A stretch of DNA of 64,000 bases from Bacteroidota bacterium (lineage in GTDB: Bacteria; Bacteroidota; Bacteroidia; Bacteroidales; F082): the NCBI GenBank assembly GCA_016845175.1, contig JAERTD010000011.1, forward strand, positions 124,001 to 188,000. The letters are read 5' to 3'. The translations under genes were made by a program, and so were the position numbers. Under the pieces are notes generated by a model. That model searched no databases and was not told where the DNA came from. It was given only the letters and a program-made list of their open reading frames with translations. Shown in pieces: positions 1-8,840 of the stretch. The first letter of the stretch is position 1; each line of letters begins with the position of its first letter.

Positions 1-1077
1 ATTACGGGTGCCACCATTGTTTCTGTTGGATGAAAATATGAGCTTCTTGCCATCATAGGAGAACATGGGAAAGGCATCAAATATTTTATCGTAGGTGATT
101 TTTTCCAGGCCACTACCATTGATATTGATCATAAATAAGTTGAACTCAAAGCCTCTTTGACTGGAATGATTGGAACTGAAAAGGATTTTTTCTCCAGAGG
201 GGTGGAAAAAGGGTGCCCAATTGGCTTTTCCAAGGTGGGTTACCTGAGTCAGTTCTGACCCATCAACATTACACACATAGAGTTCCATATTGGTTGGTTT
301 TACCAATCCTTCCTTCAACAAAGACTTATACTCAGCGATATCCTCTGGCGTAGTTGGTCTGGATGACCTGAATACCAACTTGCTGCCGTCGGGTGAAAAG
401 AAGGCGCCACCATCATAACCAAGTTCAAAGGTAATCTGCCTGACATTACTCCCATCCATATCGCAGGTATACAGTTCCAAATCACCACTTCTGTCAGAGG
501 TAAAAACAATTTTATCGCCTTGGGCAGACACAGTAGCCTCAGCATCATAGCCAGGGCCACTTACCAAGGTATCGATGACTTGACCTTTCAGATTAGCCAC
601 ATAAATATCAAAATCGGGGTATATGGGCCATACATATTTTCCATCCGACCTTCTTTCGGGTTCAGGGGGACAGTTATCACTTCCTGAACGGGTTGAAGCA
701 TATAAAATACTGGTATCACCAGGCATAAAATAAGAGCAGGTTGTCCTTCCCAGGCCTTCACTAATCAGTTGGGGCATATCATCTTTCATATGACCATCAG
801 CAAAACTAAATTGATAGATTTGATCACAGGGAGCATTCCAATCAGGGTTTTTCGCCTGAAAAGCTATCATGCTGTTGTCGAAACTGAAATAGGCTTCTGC
901 ATTATCACCACCGAAGGTGAGCTGCTTAATATTCGCCAGATGCTTCTCCTGAGGGTAATGCACTGTGGTGTCAATTTTCGTTGTTTTTTCCGAGTGCTGC
1001 TTAGCTTTATGTTGTGATCCTCCACAGGACACCATGAGGATTGAGATTAGAAGTATGAAGCTTAATTGAATTTTCAT
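1..1077 (-). CDS. PD40/TolB-like beta-propeller lipoprotein (C-terminus beyond the window)
   Basis: The frame is open from an ATG at 1077 down to base 1, giving 359 residues with no stop, so the C-terminus lies outside the window. The N-terminus is a lipoprotein signal ending ILMVSC, with lipidated Cys at about residue 18 followed by GG. After that come repeated beta-propeller blades of the PD40/TolB type; four are clear, each of the form SxDGxKIxFxSxR (for example FFSPDGSKLVFRSSR and MFSYDGKKLIFSSNR). The family usually acts in the periplasm or at the membrane as a binding scaffold or as the propeller of a peptidase. No catalytic domain is visible in the part seen, so a fused C-terminal domain cannot be excluded. 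The neighbour, uvrA, lies on the same strand 66 nt upstream and is probably unrelated in function. Confidence 0.8.
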   Translation of the reverse strand, partial: MKIQLSFILLISILMVSCGGSQHKAKQHSEKTTKIDTTVHYPQEKHLANIKQLTFGGDNAEAYFSFDNSMIAFQAKNPDWNAPCDQIYQFSFADGHMKDDMPQLISEGLGRTTCSYFMPGDTSILYASTRSGSDNCPPEPERRSDGKYVWPIYPDFDIYVANLKGQVIDTLVSGPGYDAEATVSAQGDKIVFTSDRSGDLELYTCDMDGSNVRQITFELGYDGGAFFSPDGSKLVFRSSRPTTPEDIAEYKSLLKEGLVKPTNMELYVCNVDGSELTQVTHLGKANWAPFFHPSGEKILFSSNHSSQRGFEFNLFMININGSGLEKITYDKIFDAFPMFSYDGKKLIFSSNRNNGGTRN

Positions 1078-1143
1078 AGTGATTTTCTAGTTGATGGTTT
1101 TTTAAAAATATTAATAAATGACTGTTGAATATGCTGAAAGGAT

Positions 1144-3990
1144 TTAGAGCTTTGCTTTAAGAAAACGTCCGGTATGAGATTTTTTTATTTTTTCTAATTC
1201 CTCAGGCAAGCCCTCAAAGATCACCTTTCCACCGGCATCACCACCTTCAGGACCCATGTCAATGATCCAGTCGGCACTTTTTATGACTTCCGTATTATGT
1301 TCAATAACCACGATGCTGTGATTGGTTTCAATTAAGGCCTGAAAGGATTGTAATAATTTGCTGATATCGTGAATATGCAAGCCAGTGGTGGGCTCATCAA
1401 AAATAAAGAGTGTAGGAGCTCCATTTTCTCCTTTGGAAAGGAAATATGCCAGTTTAATTCTTTGTGCTTCTCCACCGCTTAAGGTATTGGAGGCTTGTCC
1501 CATTCGAAGATATCCCAGACCAACATCCTGAAGCGGTGTAATTTTTTCTGCAATTTTTTTGTCGAGCAATGACTTGGCAGCATCCACCGAGAAGAACTCA
1601 ATGGCCTGATCAATGGTCATTTCCAGCACATCAGTGATTGATTTTCCGCGGTAAGTTACTTCCAGTACTTCATCCTTAAAGCGATGGCCATCACAAGCAT
1701 CACATTTCAGATGAATATCTGCCATAAATTGCATTTCAACTTTTATCTGACCTTCCCCTTCACATTGATCGCATCTGCCTCCGGCAATATTAAAGGAGAA
1801 GTATCCCGGTTTGTAACCTCTTAGCTTGGCCAAAGGCTGTTTGGCGTATAACTGACGGATTTCATCAAAGGCTTTCAGATAGGTGGCAGGATTAGATCTT
1901 GAAGACTTGCCAATGGGGTTTTGGTCCACATATTCAACCGCTTGAATGCTGTTTACATCACCCTCAAGTATGCCGAATTTTCCTGTCTTATCAGCATAAC
2001 CTCCCAATCGCTTTCTCAGTGCGGGGTACAGAATATCCTTAACCAAAGTAGATTTACCGGATCCACTGACTCCAGTGATCACTGTAAGGATATTTAAGGG
2101 TATCTTAACATCAATACTCTTCAGGTTGTTTTCAGAGGCTCCTTTAATTTCCAGATAATTACGCCAGTTCCTTCGGGCTTTTGGCAATTCAATTTTCTTT
2201 CTGTTGGTCAGGTAAAGAGCTGTATAGCTGGTATCATTGGAACCTAGATCGTTATAAGAGCCTTGATAAACCAATTCTCCGCCGTGCTCTCCAGCAGCGG
2301 GCCCAATATCAATGATATCATCTGCTTCCTGAATGATTTCTTCATCATGTTCCACTACGATTACTGTATTGCCTATATCCCTTAGTTTTTTCAGAACTTT
2401 GATCAATCGGTTGGTGTCGCGGGGATGTAGTCCGATACTAGGTTCATCAAGAATATACATAGAGCCAACCAGACTGCTTCCCAGTGAGGTGGCCAGGTTG
2501 ATGCGCTGCGACTCACCTCCTGATAGTGTGTTGGACAAGCGATTCATGGAAAGGTAACCCAAGCCCACATCGTTTAAAAACTGCAGTCGGTTGTTTATTT
2601 CAATAAGCAGTCGCCTGGCTATCTTCTCGTCATGTGCATTTAATTTCATGGACTTAAAGAAGGTCAGGGCTTCATCCAGTTGCATTTTAACAATATCTGT
2701 AATCGATTTGCCTGATACCTTTACGTAGGTAGCATCTTTCCTTAGCCGGGTTCCTTTACATTCAGGACAATTGGTCTTGCCCCTGTATCTGGAAAGCATG
2801 ACGCGGTATTGAATCTTATAGGTTTGTTCCTCAACGTGGGCAAAAAAATCATGAATACCACTGAAATAACTATTGCCGTTCCATAGCAACTCTCGCTCCT
2901 CCTCAGAAAGCTGGTAATAAGGTTTATGAATGGGAAAATCAAAATGGTAGGCAGTTTCCAATAAACGATCCTTCCATTCACTCATTTTCTCACCCTTCCA
3001 GCAAGCTACGGCCTCATCATACACTGACACACTTTTATTTGGAATAACCAGGTCTTCATCAATACCTATTATGCTCCCAAAGCCTTCACAAGCCTTACAT
3101 GCACCATAGGGATTATTGAAGGTGAACATATTCACACTGGGTTCTTCGAAATTAATTCCATCCAATTCAAAGCGTCTGGAAAAAGAGACCTTCTTAGTCT
3201 TGTCATCCAACTTGTATTGAATATTACAAATGCCACTTCCCTCATAAAAAGCAGTTTGTATGGAATCAGCCAATTGGGCATCCAGATCGTGATTGCCATG
3301 ATCCACTCTGATGTTATCGATCACCAGATAACAATCCTCAGGTTTGGACTTTTCATCGGCCTCTTCTACAACCGCTTCAATTTTTCGGATTTCACCCTTG
3401 CTCATAACCCTGCTAAAACCCTGCTGCATTAATATCTGCAGATGCTGAGTTAACTGACGGCCTTGATGGATGATTAGCGGAGCATAAATCAAAACGGAAG
3501 TGTCAGCAGGCAGATCCTCCACAAATTCAACGATATCTGCAATGGTATGTCGTTTAACCAATCTTCCTGAAAGAGGGGAGTAGGTTTTACCTATCCGGGC
3601 AAACAAAAGCTTTACGTATTCATAGATTTCAGTAGAAGTTCCTACAGTGGAACGAGGGTTTCTGGTTTTTACCTTTTGCTCTATGGCAACGGCCGGAGAG
3701 ATACCTGAAATGGCATCCACATCAGGTTTATCCATTTTCCCCATAAATTGCCGGGCATAGGAGCTTAAGCTCTCCACATACCGGCGTTGCCCTTCGGCAT
3801 AAAGGGTATCAAAGGCCAGCGAAGTCTTTCCTGAACCTGAAAGTCCGGTTATAACCACCAGTTTTTTTCGTGGAATACTAACACTTAAATCCTTTAAATT
3901 ATTAACCCTGGATTTTTGAACATGTATATGGTTCTTATGGCTCGGTTTCTTCACTTTTGCAGTAATTCTATTTTGAAATGGGGTTGACAA
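1144..3990 (-). CDS. uvrA: UvrABC excinuclease subunit A
   Basis: UvrA is the damage-recognition ATPase of nucleotide excision repair; as a dimer it loads UvrB on distorted DNA. At 948 residues it has the family length. Two ABC ATPase modules are visible: Walker A GLSGSGKT at about residues 49-56 and GVSGSGKS near 640, with signatures LSGGESQR near 495 and LSGGEAQR near 840. The C-terminal zinc module is intact, with CDQC near 740 and CDAC near 763. The first zinc module is not: the second pair CKAC near 300 is present, but the stretch before it, where E. coli UvrA has its first CxxC, contains no cysteine. That may mark a Bacteroidota-type UvrA paralogue. The start is the first ATG; a shared short region with the divergent sigma-factor gene lies upstream. 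Identification is firm. Confidence 0.96.
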   Translation of the reverse strand: MSTPFQNRITAKVKKPSHKNHIHVQKSRVNNLKDLSVSIPRKKLVVITGLSGSGKTSLAFDTLYAEGQRRYVESLSSYARQFMGKMDKPDVDAISGISPAVAIEQKVKTRNPRSTVGTSTEIYEYVKLLFARIGKTYSPLSGRLVKRHTIADIVEFVEDLPADTSVLIYAPLIIHQGRQLTQHLQILMQQGFSRVMSKGEIRKIEAVVEEADEKSKPEDCYLVIDNIRVDHGNHDLDAQLADSIQTAFYEGSGICNIQYKLDDKTKKVSFSRRFELDGINFEEPSVNMFTFNNPYGACKACEGFGSIIGIDEDLVIPNKSVSVYDEAVACWKGEKMSEWKDRLLETAYHFDFPIHKPYYQLSEEERELLWNGNSYFSGIHDFFAHVEEQTYKIQYRVMLSRYRGKTNCPECKGTRLRKDATYVKVSGKSITDIVKMQLDEALTFFKSMKLNAHDEKIARRLLIEINNRLQFLNDVGLGYLSMNRLSNTLSGGESQRINLATSLGSSLVGSMYILDEPSIGLHPRDTNRLIKVLKKLRDIGNTVIVVEHDEEIIQEADDIIDIGPAAGEHGGELVYQGSYNDLGSNDTSYTALYLTNRKKIELPKARRNWRNYLEIKGASENNLKSIDVKIPLNILTVITGVSGSGKSTLVKDILYPALRKRLGGYADKTGKFGILEGDVNSIQAVEYVDQNPIGKSSRSNPATYLKAFDEIRQLYAKQPLAKLRGYKPGYFSFNIAGGRCDQCEGEGQIKVEMQFMADIHLKCDACDGHRFKDEVLEVTYRGKSITDVLEMTIDQAIEFFSVDAAKSLLDKKIAEKITPLQDVGLGYLRMGQASNTLSGGEAQRIKLAYFLSKGENGAPTLFIFDEPTTGLHIHDISKLLQSFQALIETNHSIVVIEHNTEVIKSADWIIDMGPEGGDAGGKVIFEGLPEELEKIKKSHTGRFLKAKL

Positions 3991-4004
3991 AATTAGAATA
4001 TTTC

Positions 4005-4034
4005 TTGCTTTTCTTTTTTTTTACCATATATTTG
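4005..4034 (+). promoter_or_regulatory. Predicted Bacteroidota-type promoter of the sigma-factor gene
   Basis: A TTG at 4005-4007 is followed after 19 nt by TATATTTG at 4027-4034, a full match to the TAnnTTTG -7 element used by the primary sigma factor of Bacteroidota. It would give a leader of roughly 90 nt before the ATG at 4127. The leader contains a GGAGG run at about 4068-4072, too far from the ATG to act as its ribosome site. Confidence 0.55.
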
Positions 4035-4126
4035 CATTACATAATTGCATATTAACAACAAAACCTCGGAGGACGATTATCGAATAAACATTTACCCTTT
4101 TTGTTAGTAACCACAAAATAGGTACA

Positions 4127-4714
4127 ATGAATTTAGATAGAAGCAGTGAACGAGAGCTGATACAAAGTTATCTGCGCGGTAATCCCTCTAGTCTCCAAAT
4201 TCTTATTGAACGTCACCAGAATAGATTGTATTCGTACATCTTTTTATTGGTGAAAGACAAGCAACTGGCTGACGATGTATTTCAGGATACATATGTAAAA
4301 GTCATTAATACGCTAAAGTTGGGCAATTACAAGGATGAAGGAAAGTTTATACAGTGGGTGATGCGTATTGCCCATAATCTGGTCATAGACCATTTTAGAA
4401 AATCAAAGAAGGTAAGCTTTGTGGAAAGCCACAATGATGAATACAGTGTATTTGATACCATCAAATTCACAGACCCCTCCATTGAAGAGCAATTGGTTTT
4501 AAACCAGATACACAACGATGTAAAAGGTCTAATGGAGTATCTTCCGGAAGAACAGAAGGAAGTGATCTTCCTAAGATGTTATGCTGGACTGAGTTTCAAA
4601 GACATAGCTGAGCAAACTGAAGTAAGTATCAATACTGCTCTGGGAAGGATGCGCTATGCATTGATAAACCTTCGGAAAATGATTGAAGAGAAGAATATCG
4701 TGCTGACCAATTAA
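4127..4714 (+). CDS. ECF-like sigma-70 family RNA polymerase sigma factor
   Basis: This 195-residue protein has the two-domain layout of extracytoplasmic-function sigma factors. Region 2 covers about residues 20-92, with the core-binding stretch DDVFQDTYVKV and a region 2.4-like segment ending in VIDHFRKSKK. A linker follows, then region 4 at about 135-185 with a helix-turn-helix (GLSFKDIAEQTEVSINTALG). No anti-sigma factor gene is adjacent; the only close follower is a small protein of about 61 residues. No specific regulon can be inferred. The ATG at 4127 is chosen because region 2 begins almost at once after it. Confidence 0.9.
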   Translation: MNLDRSSERELIQSYLRGNPSSLQILIERHQNRLYSYIFLLVKDKQLADDVFQDTYVKVINTLKLGNYKDEGKFIQWVMRIAHNLVIDHFRKSKKVSFVESHNDEYSVFDTIKFTDPSIEEQLVLNQIHNDVKGLMEYLPEEQKEVIFLRCYAGLSFKDIAEQTEVSINTALGRMRYALINLRKMIEEKNIVLTN

Positions 4715-4838
4715 GTCAGGATATAAGTCTTTGCTTCTTAACTCCACACTTTCAAAAGAAAGTTTTTTCAGTTTCATATAATAATTAACCTGGGCGGGCG
4801 TTTGTTTGTTAAACACAAGTAACATCTACCAATTGCCT

Positions 4839-5024
4839 ATGACAAATTATTTTACGCCAGAAGATGCTCAGGACATACCAAAAAGTACAAGTTTAAAGCA
4901 AAAAGCACTTAAGATAGAAAACCAGCCCTCGCACATGACAATGAAAATTGTTTTTGGTTATGCAGCTGCACTATCAGTGATCAAAACAAAGTCTTTAGGT
5001 AAAATGAAAGTCCTGCTCAATTAA
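4839..5024 (+). CDS. Small protein of unknown function downstream of the sigma factor
   Basis: An ATG at 4839 opens a 61-residue frame; a TTG at 4806 is possible but less likely. I do not recognise a named family. The N-terminal half is polar with two acidic residues and a Lys-rich stretch, and the C-terminal half is a short hydrophobic helix (IVFGYAAALSVIKTKSLG) ending KVLLN. It lies 124 nt behind the sigma gene and is closed by a strong terminator 30 nt downstream, so the two probably form one transcription unit. A role as a modulator of the sigma factor is only a guess from position. The well-placed terminator supports the frame being real. Confidence 0.55.
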   Translation: MTNYFTPEDAQDIPKSTSLKQKALKIENQPSHMTMKIVFGYAAALSVIKTKSLGKMKVLLN

Positions 5025-5053
5025 CCCGAAAGGCTAAATGGGTTAAAAACACA

Positions 5054-5083
5054 AACCACAATCTCAGGATTGTGGTTTTTTTT
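5054..5083 (+). terminator. Rho-independent terminator after the small protein gene
   Basis: A perfect 10-bp stem AACCACAATC / GATTGTGGTT with loop TCAG is followed directly by at least six T. It ends the sigma factor and small protein unit before nth. The stem also rules out a longer nth frame that would begin inside it. Confidence 0.9.
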
Positions 5084-5102
5084 GTGAATCGAACCCATAC
5101 TA

Positions 5103-5133
5103 TTGTGATTTCAGTCCTTTTCAATCATATTTG
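5103..5133 (+). promoter_or_regulatory. Possible nth promoter
   Basis: TTG at 5103-5105 and CATATTTG at 5126-5133 are 20 nt apart. The second box matches TAnnTTTG at seven of eight positions, and the ATG of nth follows 10 nt later. It sits directly behind the terminator, where a new promoter is needed. Confidence 0.4.
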
Positions 5134-5143
5134 CACTAAAAAC

Positions 5144-5794
5144 ATGACCATAAAACAACGCTTCCAGTCAATCATTACCTACTTTCAGGAACATCAGCCC
5201 ATAGCCGAAACAGAGTTGGATTATGGCACTCCTTACGAATTATTGGTGGCTGTTATCTTATCTGCCCAATGTACTGATAAAAGAGTAAACCTTATTACGC
5301 CTGCTTTTTTCAAGCAGTTTCCCACAGTGAAAGAACTGGCTGAGTCGGATATTGAACTGATTTTCGAGCATATCAAGACTTGTTCCTACCCCAATAATAA
5401 GGCAAAACACCTTTCAGGTATGGCCCGAATGCTGGTAAAGGACTTTCATAGTGAAGTTCCTGAGGATATTGATAGTCTTCAGAAATTACCAGGTGTGGGA
5501 AGAAAAACAGCCAATGTAATTGCTTCGGTTGTGTTTAATAAACCTGCAATGGCTGTAGACACACATGTTTTCCGAGTATCTGCAAGACTAGGACTCACAC
5601 GAAATGCCAAGACACCATTGGAAACTGAAAAGCAGCTGGTCAAATATATCCCTGAGGACTTGATTCCATTGGCCCACCACTGGCTCATACTCCATGGTCG
5701 TTATGTATGTATCGCGCGTAAACCAAAGTGTGATAACTGTGGCTTATCTGAATATTGCAAGCATTACCAAAAGAATTATCCTGTTAATAAATAA
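5144..5794 (+). CDS. nth: Endonuclease III, DNA glycosylase/AP lyase
   Basis: Endonuclease III removes oxidised pyrimidines and nicks the abasic site in base excision repair. The 216-residue product, read from ATG 5144, has the family length. The helix-hairpin-helix reads LPGVGRKTA with catalytic Lys at residue 121, and the second catalytic residue is Asp139 in AVDTHVFR. The 4Fe-4S loop at the C-terminus has the exact spacing Cys189-x6-Cys196-x2-Cys199-x5-Cys205. A longer in-frame start at 5072 would begin inside the preceding terminator hairpin and add residues absent from the family, so it is rejected. Confidence 0.95.
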   Translation: MTIKQRFQSIITYFQEHQPIAETELDYGTPYELLVAVILSAQCTDKRVNLITPAFFKQFPTVKELAESDIELIFEHIKTCSYPNNKAKHLSGMARMLVKDFHSEVPEDIDSLQKLPGVGRKTANVIASVVFNKPAMAVDTHVFRVSARLGLTRNAKTPLETEKQLVKYIPEDLIPLAHHWLILHGRYVCIARKPKCDNCGLSEYCKHYQKNYPVNK

Positions 5795-5839
5795 GTTTTA
5801 GCAACAGTTCTGATTATCCAGTTGAACGGTCAATTTTCT

Positions 5840-5847
5840 TATATTTG
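5840..5847 (+). promoter_or_regulatory. Candidate -7 element for bcp-recA
   Basis: TATATTTG matches TAnnTTTG exactly and lies 23 nt before the bcp ATG. A TTG at 5822 is only 15 nt upstream, closer than usual, so the -33 part is uncertain. Confidence 0.35.
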
Positions 5848-5870
5848 TCATCTAATAAATTTCACCTAAT

Positions 5871-6329
5871 ATGTTAAAAATTGGAGATAAAGCACCTGAT
5901 TTCAAGGGTGTTGATCACAACGACAATACCATAACACTTTCTGACTTTAAAGGAAAAAAACTCATCCTCTTCTTTTACCCTAAAGACAATACTCCTGGTT
6001 GTACAGCGGAAGCCTGTAACCTGAGAGATCACTATGATCAATGGTTGAACAAAGGCTATCAGATAGTAGGAGTAAGCCCGGATAGTGTTACATCCCATCA
6101 AAAATTTATTACCAAACATGAACTGCCTTTTCCTCTCATTGCCGATACGGAAAAAGAAATCATAAAAGCCTTTGGCGCCTGGGGCCCAAAAAAGTTATAT
6201 GGCCGCGAATATGAAGGATTGCTTCGCACCACATTTGTTGTGAGTGAAGAGGGGATAATTGAACAAGTCTTTACAAAAGTGAAGACCAAAGACCATACAA
6301 ACCAGATTCTAGCCACCTTAAATATATAA
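5871..6329 (+). CDS. bcp: Thioredoxin-dependent thiol peroxidase (Bcp/PrxQ)
   Basis: Bcp is a cytoplasmic peroxiredoxin that reduces H2O2 and organic hydroperoxides using thioredoxin. The 152-residue protein carries the family active site PGCTAEACN, with peroxidatic Cys44 and resolving Cys49, the C-x4-C arrangement of atypical two-cysteine PrxQ enzymes. The thioredoxin fold is recognisable from GDKAPDF at the start and [10 protein letters not shown] near the end. The gene stops only 4 nt before recA, so peroxide defence and recombination repair are probably co-transcribed. Confidence 0.95.
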   Translation: MLKIGDKAPDFKGVDHNDNTITLSDFKGKKLILFFYPKDNTPGCTAEACNLRDHYDQWLNKGYQIVGVSPDSVTSHQKFITKHELPFPLIADTEKEIIKAFGAWGPKKLYGREYEGLLRTTFVVSEEGIIEQVFTKVKTKDHTNQILATLNI

Positions 6330-6333
6330 GACT

Positions 6334-7356
6334 ATGACAAGCGACAAGAGCAAAGAAAATCTCGAAAAGGTAAAACTACAGAAACTAAAGGCCCTTGAGG
6401 CTACCCTGGGTAGCATTGAGAAGAATTTTGGCAAGGGTACCATTATGAAATTAGGTGATGATGCCATCGAAAAGCTAGAAGCTGTATCCACAGGATCCAT
6501 TAGCCTGAACCATGCTTTGGGCATTGGCGGGGTACCCAAGGGACGAGTGGTCGAGATCTATGGCCCTGAATCTTCCGGTAAAACCACTTTAGCCCTGCAT
6601 GTAATTGCAGAAAGTCAAAAAAGTGGTGGTATTGCTGCCTTTATTGATGCTGAGCATGCCTTTGATAGATTTTATGCTGAAAAACTAGGCATTGATACAG
6701 AAAACCTCTTGGTTTCTCAGCCTGATAATGGAGAACAAGCCCTTGAAATTACAGACAGCCTCATTCGTTCTGCTGCCATCGATGTAATTGTAATTGATTC
6801 AGTTGCTGCGTTGACCCCGAAAAGTGAGATTGATGGTGAGATGGGAGATTCAAAGATGGGTCTCCAGGCCAGATTAATGTCCCAGGCCTTAAGGAAGCTA
6901 ACAGCAAGCATAAGCAAAACAGGAACAGTTTGCATCTTTATTAACCAATTGAGAGAGAAAATCGGGGTCATGTTTGGAAATCCTGAAACAACCACCGGTG
7001 GTAATGCGCTGAAATTCTATTCATCTGTTCGGCTTGATATAAGACGCATCAGTCAGATCAAGGATGGTGATGAAGTAAAAGGAGGCCGCGTAAGAGTGAA
7101 AGTGGTTAAAAACAAAGTGGCTCCACCATTCAGAAAAGCTGAATTTGACATTGTTTATGGTGAAGGAATTTCCAAAATTGGTGAAATTATTGATCTGGGT
7201 GTTGATTTTAATATTGTGAAGAAAAGTGGTTCATGGTTCAGTTATGGCGAAACCAGACTGGGGCAGGGCAGGGACGCTGTTAAAAACCTTCTGATGGACA
7301 ATCCAGATCTGGTTGAAGAGCTTGAGGATAAGATCAATGAGGCCATGAATGCCTAG
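6334..7356 (+). CDS. recA: Recombinase RecA
   Basis: RecA forms the ATP-dependent filament on single-stranded DNA for homologous recombination and SOS activation. The 340-residue product has Walker [10 protein letters not shown] at residues 77-85, the Walker B-like [10 protein letters not shown] segment, and the conserved loop [14 protein letters not shown] followed by [12 protein letters not shown]. The C-terminal tail is short and acidic ([15 protein letters not shown]). It sits between bcp (4-nt gap) and a TPR lipoprotein (26-nt gap). I saw no LexA-type operator upstream, which fits transcription from the bcp promoter. Confidence 0.98.
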   Translation: MTSDKSKENLEKVKLQKLKALEATLGSIEKNFGKGTIMKLGDDAIEKLEAVSTGSISLNHALGIGGVPKGRVVEIYGPESSGKTTLALHVIAESQKSGGIAAFIDAEHAFDRFYAEKLGIDTENLLVSQPDNGEQALEITDSLIRSAAIDVIVIDSVAALTPKSEIDGEMGDSKMGLQARLMSQALRKLTASISKTGTVCIFINQLREKIGVMFGNPETTTGGNALKFYSSVRLDIRRISQIKDGDEVKGGRVRVKVVKNKVAPPFRKAEFDIVYGEGISKIGEIIDLGVDFNIVKKSGSWFSYGETRLGQGRDAVKNLLMDNPDLVEELEDKINEAMNA

Positions 7357-7382
7357 CGTTTAAATTTTAGTAGGCTTACATT

Positions 7383-8387
7383 ATGAATAGATTTATCCAG
7401 TTGATTTCGGTTGGTTTACTGTTGTTTGCCATCATATCGTGCAATCAGCCTCTTGAAAAACCTGCAGCACAAGATGTTGCTGTGGACTCTGTGTCCTATT
7501 ACAGCAATCTCATTCAACAGGACTCATCCAATTACAGATATTTCGCCCGTCGGGCTGCTTTATATCTGGAAAAGGAAAATGTGAATGCTGCTTTTCGGGA
7601 TTTAAGCTACGCACTTGAATTAAACGAAACTGATCCGGCACTATTTGTTTTATTGTCAGACATCTATTTTATCATTGGAAAAACTGAGAATAGTATCAAT
7701 TCCCTTGAGAAAGCACTGGAATTGAAGCCTGATTTCGAAGAAGCTCTTCTAAAGCTGTCAGAGATCTATCTCATCCTGAGAGATTATGAAAAATCAGCTC
7801 TTTTCGCCAACAGAACCAGAAGTCTTAACATCGACAACTCGGAAGCCTACTATTTATTGGGAATTGGTCATATGGAACAGGGTGATACCAACCAGGCCAT
7901 TCTCCAGCTTCAACTGTCAGCAAACCTAGACAGTTTACATTATCCGGCCATGATGCAATTGGGCTTGCTTTTCAGTAGCAGGCATGATTCCACATCCATA
8001 GATTATTATGAAATGGCCCTTGAAGCCAAACCGAGAGACGAAGCGGCCTTTTATTATCTGGCATCGGAACATCAGTCATTTGGACATTTTTCCAAGGCCC
8101 TGAGCTTATTTGATAGCCTGACCACTCTTTATCCCACAAGCAGAAGACCGTATTACCATAAAGGCTATATCTATCTGGTTGAGATGAAAGATTATGATAA
8201 GGCGGAGATTTGCTTCACTGAGGCCATTACCGTGGATCCTAGGTATGTTGAAGCGGTATACAATTTAGGGAGAACCTATGAAGCTAAGGGGAATCTAACT
8301 TTGGCAGAAAAGCAATACCGTCAGGCTTTGGAACTCTTGCCCAATTACCCTCTGGCTATACAAGGATTAAACAGAATATTAGAGTAG
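7383..8387 (+). CDS. TPR-repeat lipoprotein
   Basis: The 334-residue product begins with a lipoprotein signal ending FAIISC (Cys20). The rest is a solenoid of tetratricopeptide repeats, about seven to eight units of 34 residues. Typical repeat segments are NAAFRDLSYALELNETDPAL, SINSLEKALELKPDFEEAL and LAEKQYRQALELLPNYPLAI. TPR lipoproteins usually scaffold envelope complexes; no enzyme domain is present and no specific partner can be named. It is the last gene of a rightward run with bcp and recA and converges with the Hpt gene, whose stop is only 10 nt away. Confidence 0.85.
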   Translation: MNRFIQLISVGLLLFAIISCNQPLEKPAAQDVAVDSVSYYSNLIQQDSSNYRYFARRAALYLEKENVNAAFRDLSYALELNETDPALFVLLSDIYFIIGKTENSINSLEKALELKPDFEEALLKLSEIYLILRDYEKSALFANRTRSLNIDNSEAYYLLGIGHMEQGDTNQAILQLQLSANLDSLHYPAMMQLGLLFSSRHDSTSIDYYEMALEAKPRDEAAFYYLASEHQSFGHFSKALSLFDSLTTLYPTSRRPYYHKGYIYLVEMKDYDKAEICFTEAITVDPRYVEAVYNLGRTYEAKGNLTLAEKQYRQALELLPNYPLAIQGLNRILE

Positions 8388-8397
8388 AGTGATTGTT

Positions 8398-8745
8398 CTA
8401 TTCGAAATTGACCTTTAGTACTTTAAGCTCTTCTAACATCGCTTCGGTAAGCAATTTTAGCTTTTCAAATAATTCCTGAGTGCCTTCTTCAATCCCTTCT
8501 GCGCCTTTATTTTCAAGCAGTTTAGCAGTTTCCTGAGCTTCAGGTGCTGCAAAATTAGCAATAACACCCTTAATACTGTGCGCATGAAATTTCAACTGCG
8601 AAAAGTCATTACTTTCCAAACTCTTGGCAATATTTTCTATTCTATCGGGATATTCATCGATAAATATCTCAATAATCTCAGATACAATTTCCTTGTCGAA
8701 ATACTGGAAACTGTTCATAAAAAGCTCTTTGTTTATAACCTCCAT
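8398..8745 (-). CDS. Orphan histidine phosphotransfer (Hpt) domain protein
   Basis: The 115-residue protein, read from ATG 8745, is a single Hpt helical-bundle domain. The phospho-accepting residue is His56 in LKFHAHSIKGVIANF, matching the HxxKG pattern. Upstream residues YFDKEIVSEIIEIFIDEYPDRI form the first helix of the domain. Such proteins pass phosphate between receiver domains in phosphorelays. No sensor kinase or response regulator is adjacent, so its partners are encoded elsewhere. A longer start at 8796 adds residues unlike the family and was not chosen. Confidence 0.88.
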   Translation of the reverse strand: MEVINKELFMNSFQYFDKEIVSEIIEIFIDEYPDRIENIAKSLESNDFSQLKFHAHSIKGVIANFAAPEAQETAKLLENKGAEGIEEGTQELFEKLKLLTEAMLEELKVLKVNFE

Positions 8746-8840
8746 AATGTCAATTTTTATGTGCTCAGGTGCACAGGTACCTATCCTACTAGACAAAGCT
8801 ATAAAAAAATAAGATTTATTGGGGCTTTTTATGCACTAGT

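Noticed and set aside
4571-4825. Minus-strand reading frame across the sigma-factor 3' end
   Set aside because: It overlaps region 4 of the sigma factor and has no homology I recognise; the plus-strand reading explains the sequence.
5072-5143. Longer start for nth
   Set aside because: It begins in the preceding terminator hairpin and adds residues not found in the family.
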